This document shows positions 6,561 to 9,986 of a stretch of 9,986 bases of DNA, piece by piece. The position numbers and the translations under genes are program-made. The stretch comes from CAZNPW01 sp964575185 (lineage in GTDB: Bacteria; Pseudomonadota; Alphaproteobacteria; Rhodobacterales; Rhodobacteraceae): contig CAZNPW010000086.1 of the NCBI GenBank assembly GCA_964575185.1, forward strand, positions 1 through 9,986. The letters run 5' to 3'. The stretch's first letter is position 1. Each line of letters starts with the position of its first letter. The notes under the pieces were generated by a model, which saw only the letters and a list, made by a program, of their open reading frames with translations, did no database searches and had not been told where the DNA came from.

Positions 6561-6827
6561 TCAGCGCCGCGCGCGCCAGGCGGCCAGCGCCAGCCCCGCA
6601 AGCGCGCCGACCGTGCCGATGGCGGCGAACATGGCCAGGACGATGTAGCCGAGGCCCTCCATGCCGGCGGCCCGCGACGCCAGGAACCAGGCCGTGACCG
6701 CCGCGGCCGCGAGACCTGCCGGGATGACCGCGGCCAGCCCGACCCTTCCGCGGTGCCCGATCGCGAAGGCCAGCGCGCCGGGCACCGCCGCGCAGAGCGC
6801 GATCCAGGCCGCCAGGCCCGGCGTCAC
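6561..6827 (-). CDS. Small hypothetical protein with three predicted membrane helices
   Basis: I do not recognise this 88-residue protein. It is strongly hydrophobic, with three likely transmembrane segments at about 5-24, 30-50 and 59-83, joined by short loops. The first loop is basic (GHRGR) and the C-terminus is WRARR, which suggests a cytoplasmic C-terminal end. The start is chosen as the GTG inside the GTGA shared with the stop of the preceding DUF2484 gene, with GGGGA six bases before it. Starting farther upstream (the frame is open to 7040) would add about 70 residues that merely read the DUF2484 gene out of frame and lack hydrophobic character. It sits between the DUF2484 pair and murB, so a role in envelope or septal wall assembly is possible by association only. 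No catalytic residues stand out. Confidence 0.7.
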   Translation of the reverse strand: MTPGLAAWIALCAAVPGALAFAIGHRGRVGLAAVIPAGLAAAAVTAWFLASRAAGMEGLGYIVLAMFAAIGTVGALAGLALAAWRARR

Positions 6828-7066
6828 CGGCGTCCCCGCCGCAGCCGACGCCACAGGAACGCGACCGGCCAGCGCAGGATCGACACCCCCGCCGCCAGCA
6901 GGAACAGCCCGACCCAGGGCCCGTTCTCCCAGGTCGCCCAGCCGAGGATCGGGATCCCGGCCGCGATCAGCGCATAGGCCGCGCGCCAGTGGTGATCGCG
7001 CGAGGGCAGCATGCCGACCACGTTCGCGGCCAGGAGCCACAGGAAGGCGGCGGTCAGCGAGATCAT
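6824..7066 (-). CDS. DUF2484 family membrane protein, second copy
   Basis: This is an 80-residue hydrophobic protein with the pattern of the DUF2484 family, small rhodobacterial membrane proteins of unknown function. About three hydrophobic stretches are visible: 4-20, 29-46 and 51-64. Landmarks are LTAAFLWLLAANVVGMLP (4-21), GW at 42-43, Arg65-x-Pro67 and the basic tail WRRLRRGRR (72-80). It aligns along its length with the gene just upstream: GW 42-43, Gly49, Ala59, Ser62, Arg65, Pro67, Trp72 and Arg74 fall at the same residue numbers in both, pointing to a tandem duplication. Its ATG overlaps the preceding stop as ATGA and its TGA overlaps the next start as GTGA, so all three small genes look translationally coupled. 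Function unknown; the location implies an envelope role at most. Confidence 0.82.
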   Translation of the reverse strand: MISLTAAFLWLLAANVVGMLPSRDHHWRAAYALIAAGIPILGWATWENGPWVGLFLLAAGVSILRWPVAFLWRRLRRGRR

Positions 7067-7320
7067 CCGGGGGGCGGCTCCACGGGCCGGCCCGTGGCGC
7101 GTTTCCAGAAGTAGACCAGCGGGTTGCGGAACATGCTGAGGAAGGCGACGGTGCCGAGCACCGCCCAGACCCAGCCGTGCACGTAGCCGATCCAGCCGAT
7201 CAGCAGGGGGGCGGCGACCAGCAGCGCCACCCCCGGCACGTATTGCCGCCGCAGCGGCAGAAGCGCCACCCCCGTCGCGGCCAGCACCCACAGGATGCCT
7301 GCGGCCAGCGGCAGGCTCAC
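7063..7320 (-). CDS. DUF2484 family membrane protein, first copy
   Basis: This is an 85-residue hydrophobic protein that I recognise as DUF2484-like from its shape and from its usual place after murC in Rhodobacterales. The N-terminal segment LAAGILWVLAATGVALLP (5-22) is followed by RRQYVPG, a second helix (about 30-46) and a third (about 50-62). Then come SMFRNP (62-67), FWKR (71-74) and a Pro-rich end. The start is the GTG in the GTGA shared with the murC stop. The frame runs 23 codons further up, but that part only rereads the murC end and is not family-like. No clear ribosome site precedes it, so translation probably depends on ribosomes finishing murC. The family's function is not known to me. 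Confidence 0.85.
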   Translation of the reverse strand: MSLPLAAGILWVLAATGVALLPLRRQYVPGVALLVAAPLLIGWIGYVHGWVWAVLGTVAFLSMFRNPLVYFWKRATGRPVEPPPG

Positions 7321-8726
7321 GCGGCGCGCCCGATCAGCCGCTGCGGCAGCCCGTTCGCCCAGGCGCTGATCGTGCCCGCCCCCAGGCACACCACCATGTC
7401 CCCCGGCCGCGCCTGCTCGCGCACCAGCCGTTCCAGGTCGGCCTCGTCGAGGATCGCGCGGGCATGGCGGTGGCCATGCGCGATCAGCCCCGCCACCAGG
7501 TCGTCGCGGCTGGCCCCCGGGATCGGCTCCTCCCCCGCCGCGTAGACCTCGGCGATGGCCACCACGTCGGCCTCGTTGAAGCAGGTGCAGAAGTCCTCGA
7601 ACAGGCTCGACAGCCGGGTGTAGCGGTGCGGCTGGTGCACGGCGATCACCCGGCCTTTCGTCGCCTGCCGCGCCGCGCGCAGCACCGCCGCGATCTCGAC
7701 CGGGTGATGGCCGTAATCGTCGATGATCGTCACGCCATGCACCTCGGCCACCTTGGTGAAGCGCCGGTTCACGCCGGCAAAGCCCGCGAGCGCCTCGCGG
7801 ATCTCGGCCCGCTTCATCCCCAGGTGCCGCGCGACCGCGATCGCGGCCAGCGCGTTCGACACGTTGTGGTCCCCCGGCATCGGCAGGGTGCAGCCTTCGA
7901 TCGTCACGCCGTCACCCTCGGCCTGCAGCGCCACGTCGAAATGCGCGCGGCCGTTCTCGAACCGCAGGCCCGTGGCCCGCACGTCGGCCTGCGCGTTGAA
8001 GCCGAAGGTCACGATCCGCCGGTCCGTCACCCGCCCGACCAGCGCCTGCACCTCCGGGTGGTCGGTGCAGCAGACGGCCAGGCCGTAGAACGGCACGTTC
8101 GACACGAAATCGAGGAACCCCTTCCGCAGCGCGTCGAAGCTGCCCCAGTGCTCCATGTGCTCGGGGTCGATGTTGGTGACGATGGCGATCGTCGCGGGCA
8201 GGCGGTTGAACGATCCGTCCGACTCGTCGGCCTCCACCACCATCCACTCGCCCGCCCCGGCCCGCGCGTTCGAACCATAGGCATGGATGACCCCGCCGTT
8301 GATGACCGTCGGATCGAAGCCGCCCTTGTCCAGAAGCGTCGCCACCATCGTCGTCGTGGTCGTCTTGCCATGGGTGCCCGCGACCGCGATGTTCGACCGC
8401 AGCCGCATCAGTTCGGCCAGCATCTCGGCCCGCCGCACCACCGGCAGCTTGCGCCGCCGCGCCTCCTCGAGCTCCGGGTTGCCCTTCCTGATGGCGCTGG
8501 AGGCGACGACGACCGCCGCGGCGCCGAGGTTCTCGGCCCGCTGCCCCTCGAAGACGGTCGCGCCGAGCTTTCCCAGCCGGTCGGTGATCTTCGACGCCTT
8601 CTGGTCCGACCCCTGCACCTGGTAGCCGATGGTCAGGAGCACCTCGGCGATCCCGCTCATCCCGATGCCGCCAATGCCGACGAAGTGGATCGGACCGAGT
8701 TGGGTAGGCAGTTTCGTCGCGTTCAT
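7317..8726 (-). CDS. murC: UDP-N-acetylmuramate--L-alanine ligase
   Basis: MurC is the first of the cytoplasmic Mur ligases: it adds L-Ala to UDP-MurNAc with ATP hydrolysis. The 469-residue product has the three-domain pattern. The N-terminal UDP-substrate fold has GIGGIGMSGIA (17-27). The ATPase domain has the P-loop GTHGKTTTT (117-125), EADESDGSF (165-173) and NIDPEHMEHW (186-194). The C-terminal domain has PGDHNVSNALAA (284-295), RRFTK (321-325), DDYGHHPVEI (336-345) and HQPHRYTR (364-371). The HNVSNALAA and YGHHPVEI forms are typical of MurC. The ATG overlaps the murG stop as ATGA and has a strong ribosome site, GAGGAG, about nine bases before it. The stop overlaps the start of the first DUF2484 gene. 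Nothing looks broken. Confidence 0.98.
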   Translation of the reverse strand: MNATKLPTQLGPIHFVGIGGIGMSGIAEVLLTIGYQVQGSDQKASKITDRLGKLGATVFEGQRAENLGAAAVVVASSAIRKGNPELEEARRRKLPVVRRAEMLAELMRLRSNIAVAGTHGKTTTTTMVATLLDKGGFDPTVINGGVIHAYGSNARAGAGEWMVVEADESDGSFNRLPATIAIVTNIDPEHMEHWGSFDALRKGFLDFVSNVPFYGLAVCCTDHPEVQALVGRVTDRRIVTFGFNAQADVRATGLRFENGRAHFDVALQAEGDGVTIEGCTLPMPGDHNVSNALAAIAVARHLGMKRAEIREALAGFAGVNRRFTKVAEVHGVTIIDDYGHHPVEIAAVLRAARQATKGRVIAVHQPHRYTRLSSLFEDFCTCFNEADVVAIAEVYAAGEEPIPGASRDDLVAGLIAHGHRHARAILDEADLERLVREQARPGDMVVCLGAGTISAWANGLPQRLIGRAA

Positions 8727-9805
8727 CCGGCGATCTCCTCGACCAGGTCGGCCAGCGTTGCGGCGGCGTCGGGCCTGCCGAGCGCGAGCGCGCGGGCGGC
8801 CATCTGCGCGGCACCCGCCGCGTCGGTCAGGATCGCGGCCAACTGCCCGGCCAGCGTCGCCGCGTCAAGGCGGGATTCCGGAATCAGCACCGCGGCCCCC
8901 CCCGCGACGAGCCCGCGCGCGTTCGCCGTCTGGTGGTCGCCCGCGGCGGCGGCGTAGGGGATCAGGATCGACGGGCGGCCGATCACGGTCAGGTCGGCGA
9001 CCGACGAGGCCCCGGCGCGGCTGACGACGAGCTGCGCCTCGCTCATCCGGCGGGGGATGTCGTCGAAGAAGGTCGCCACCTCGGCCCGGATGCCCGCCGC
9101 CTCGTAGGCCGCGACGACCCTCTCCATGTCCTCGGCCCGCGCCTGCTGGGCCACCCGCAGCCGGCTCCGCAGCGCGCGAGGCAAGGCCGCGACCGCCGCG
9201 GGCACGACGTCGGACAGCACCCGCGCGCCCTGCGACCCGCCGATCACCAGCAGGCTCATCGGATAGTCGCCGGGCGCGATGTAGGCCGCCCCGGCGCGGT
9301 CGCGGACCGCGGCGCGCACCGGATTGCCGGTGTGCACGCCCGCCACGCCCGCGGGCAGCGCGGTGGGCCAGGTGCCGCAGGCGACGCGCGTGACCCGCGG
9401 CGCGAAGCGGCGGTTGACCGCGCCCAGGACGCCGTTCTGTTCGTGGATCAGCCGCGGCAGCCGCAGCGCGACCGCCGCCATCAGGGCCGGGATCGAGGGA
9501 TAGCCGCCGAACCCCGCGACCACGGCCGGCCGCTCGCGCAGCATCCCCGCCACCGCCCCGGCCACCCCGCCCGCGATGCGGAACGGCACCAGCGCCTTCG
9601 CGGCAAGGCCGCCGCGCGCGAAGGTGGCGCTTGCCGCGCGGACCACCGCGACCTCGGGCGGAAAGGCCCCGGCATAGCGCGCGCCGCGCACGTCGGTGGA
9701 AAGCCGCACCCGCCAGCCGCGCGCCAGCAGCACCTCGGCCAGGGCCTGGGCGGGGAACATGTGCCCCCCCGTCCCGCCCGCGGCGATGAGCGCGAGCGGG
9801 CTCAC
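8723..9805 (-). CDS. murG: UDP-GlcNAc:undecaprenyl-PP-MurNAc-pentapeptide GlcNAc transferase
   Basis: MurG is the membrane-associated GT-B glycosyltransferase that transfers GlcNAc to lipid I to make lipid II on the cytoplasmic face. The product has 360 residues. Visible are the N-terminal G-loop GGTGGHMFPA (10-19), GFGGYPSIP (98-106), HEQNGVLGAVNR (121-132) and TGNPVR (159-164). The C-terminal domain has GGSQGA (189-194) and the nucleotide-sugar region SRAGASSVADLTVIGRPSIL (262-281) followed by DHQTANA (290-296). At the place where E. coli has the nucleotide-binding Glu269, this protein appears to have Asp271; I recall similar forms in other Rhodobacterales. The start is a GTG within the GTGA overlap with the ftsW stop, and the frame gives the family's usual N-terminus. 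No strong ribosome site is visible, which fits coupling to ftsW. Confidence 0.97.
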   Translation of the reverse strand: MSPLALIAAGGTGGHMFPAQALAEVLLARGWRVRLSTDVRGARYAGAFPPEVAVVRAASATFARGGLAAKALVPFRIAGGVAGAVAGMLRERPAVVAGFGGYPSIPALMAAVALRLPRLIHEQNGVLGAVNRRFAPRVTRVACGTWPTALPAGVAGVHTGNPVRAAVRDRAGAAYIAPGDYPMSLLVIGGSQGARVLSDVVPAAVAALPRALRSRLRVAQQARAEDMERVVAAYEAAGIRAEVATFFDDIPRRMSEAQLVVSRAGASSVADLTVIGRPSILIPYAAAAGDHQTANARGLVAGGAAVLIPESRLDAATLAGQLAAILTDAAGAAQMAARALALGRPDAAATLADLVEEIAG

Positions 9806-9986
9806 TCGCGCCGCCGGAAGATGTCGCCCATCCCGCCCTGCGGGCGCAGCCGCGTCATCGCCAGGAGCGCGCCGATCGTGATCCCCGCGGCGATCACCGA
9901 CGACCCGCCGTAGCTGACGAAGGGCAGCGTCATCCCCTTGGCCGGCAGCAGCCGCACCGCGACGCCCATGTTGATCATCGCCTGCA
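9802..9986 (-). CDS. ftsW: Peptidoglycan polymerase FtsW, C-terminal end only
   Basis: The last 60 or so codons of a SEDS-family gene run off the window edge. The translation reads QAMINMGVAVRLLPAKGM, then TLPFVSYGGSSVIAAG, then ITIGALLAMTRLRPQGG and MGDIFRRRE. The NMGV--LLP-KG--LPF-SYGGSS pattern is the conserved C-terminal signature of FtsW/RodA proteins. FtsW polymerises lipid II into septal glycan together with FtsI. Its place just before murG favours FtsW over RodA. Two hydrophobic stretches flank SYGGSS, and the basic RRRE end should be cytoplasmic. The TGA stop overlaps the murG GTG as GTGA. The catalytic region and most membrane helices lie outside the window. Confidence 0.93.
   Translation of the reverse strand, partial: QAMINMGVAVRLLPAKGMTLPFVSYGGSSVIAAGITIGALLAMTRLRPQGGMGDIFRRRE

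Noticed and set aside
6828..7040. Longer version of the three-helix protein starting at 7040
   Set aside because: The added residues reread the DUF2484 gene out of frame and lack membrane character. The GTGA overlap start fits the style of the cluster.
1..9986. tRNA, rRNA, CRISPR arrays, insertion sequences or attachment sites
   Set aside because: I saw no cloverleaf, no regularly spaced direct repeats, no transposase or integrase motifs, and no terminal inverted repeats; nearly all sequence is accounted for by the dcw genes.

Overview
The window is a stretch of the division and cell-wall (dcw) cluster of an alphaproteobacterium, most likely in the Rhodobacterales. Four things point there: very high G+C; the gene order ftsW-murG-murC-murB-ddl-ftsQ-ftsA-ftsZ; DUF2484-type small membrane proteins between murC and murB (a family I know only from this order); and an FtsZ ending in an alphaproteobacterial EIPAFLRRQAN-type tail. 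The genus cannot be fixed from the sequence alone.

Layout. On the + strand, bases 1-491 hold the 3' part of a gene whose product ends in a small PilP-like domain. A strong hairpin (518-542) separates it from the convergent ftsZ. Everything else is on the - strand and is read from high to low coordinates: ftsW (3' end only, 9802-9986), murG, murC, two tandem DUF2484 genes, a small gene with three predicted membrane helices, murB, ddl, ftsQ, ftsA and ftsZ. Six junctions are 4-base stop/start overlaps (ATGA or GTGA) and ddl/ftsQ overlap by 13 bases, so ftsW through ftsA looks like one tightly packed transcription unit. The only real gap inside it is the 192 bases between ftsA and ftsZ. That gap is A+T-richer than its surroundings and holds a weak promoter-like pair, two dyads, a DnaA-box-like sequence and one GANTC (CcrM-type) site.

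How the genes work together. MurB, MurC and Ddl make parts of the UDP-MurNAc-pentapeptide precursor. MurG adds GlcNAc to form lipid II, and FtsW polymerises it at the septum. FtsZ forms the cytokinetic ring, FtsA tethers it to the membrane, and FtsQ links the ring to the periplasmic synthesis machinery.

The core genes are ordinary and intact. The less explained parts are the cassette of three small membrane-protein genes between murC and murB, the unusually long Ala/Pro-rich FtsZ linker with an embedded ordered-looking motif, the structured ftsZ upstream region, and the isolation of ftsZ at the end of the cluster with no lpxC directly after it. I see no RNA genes, mobile elements or CRISPR arrays.
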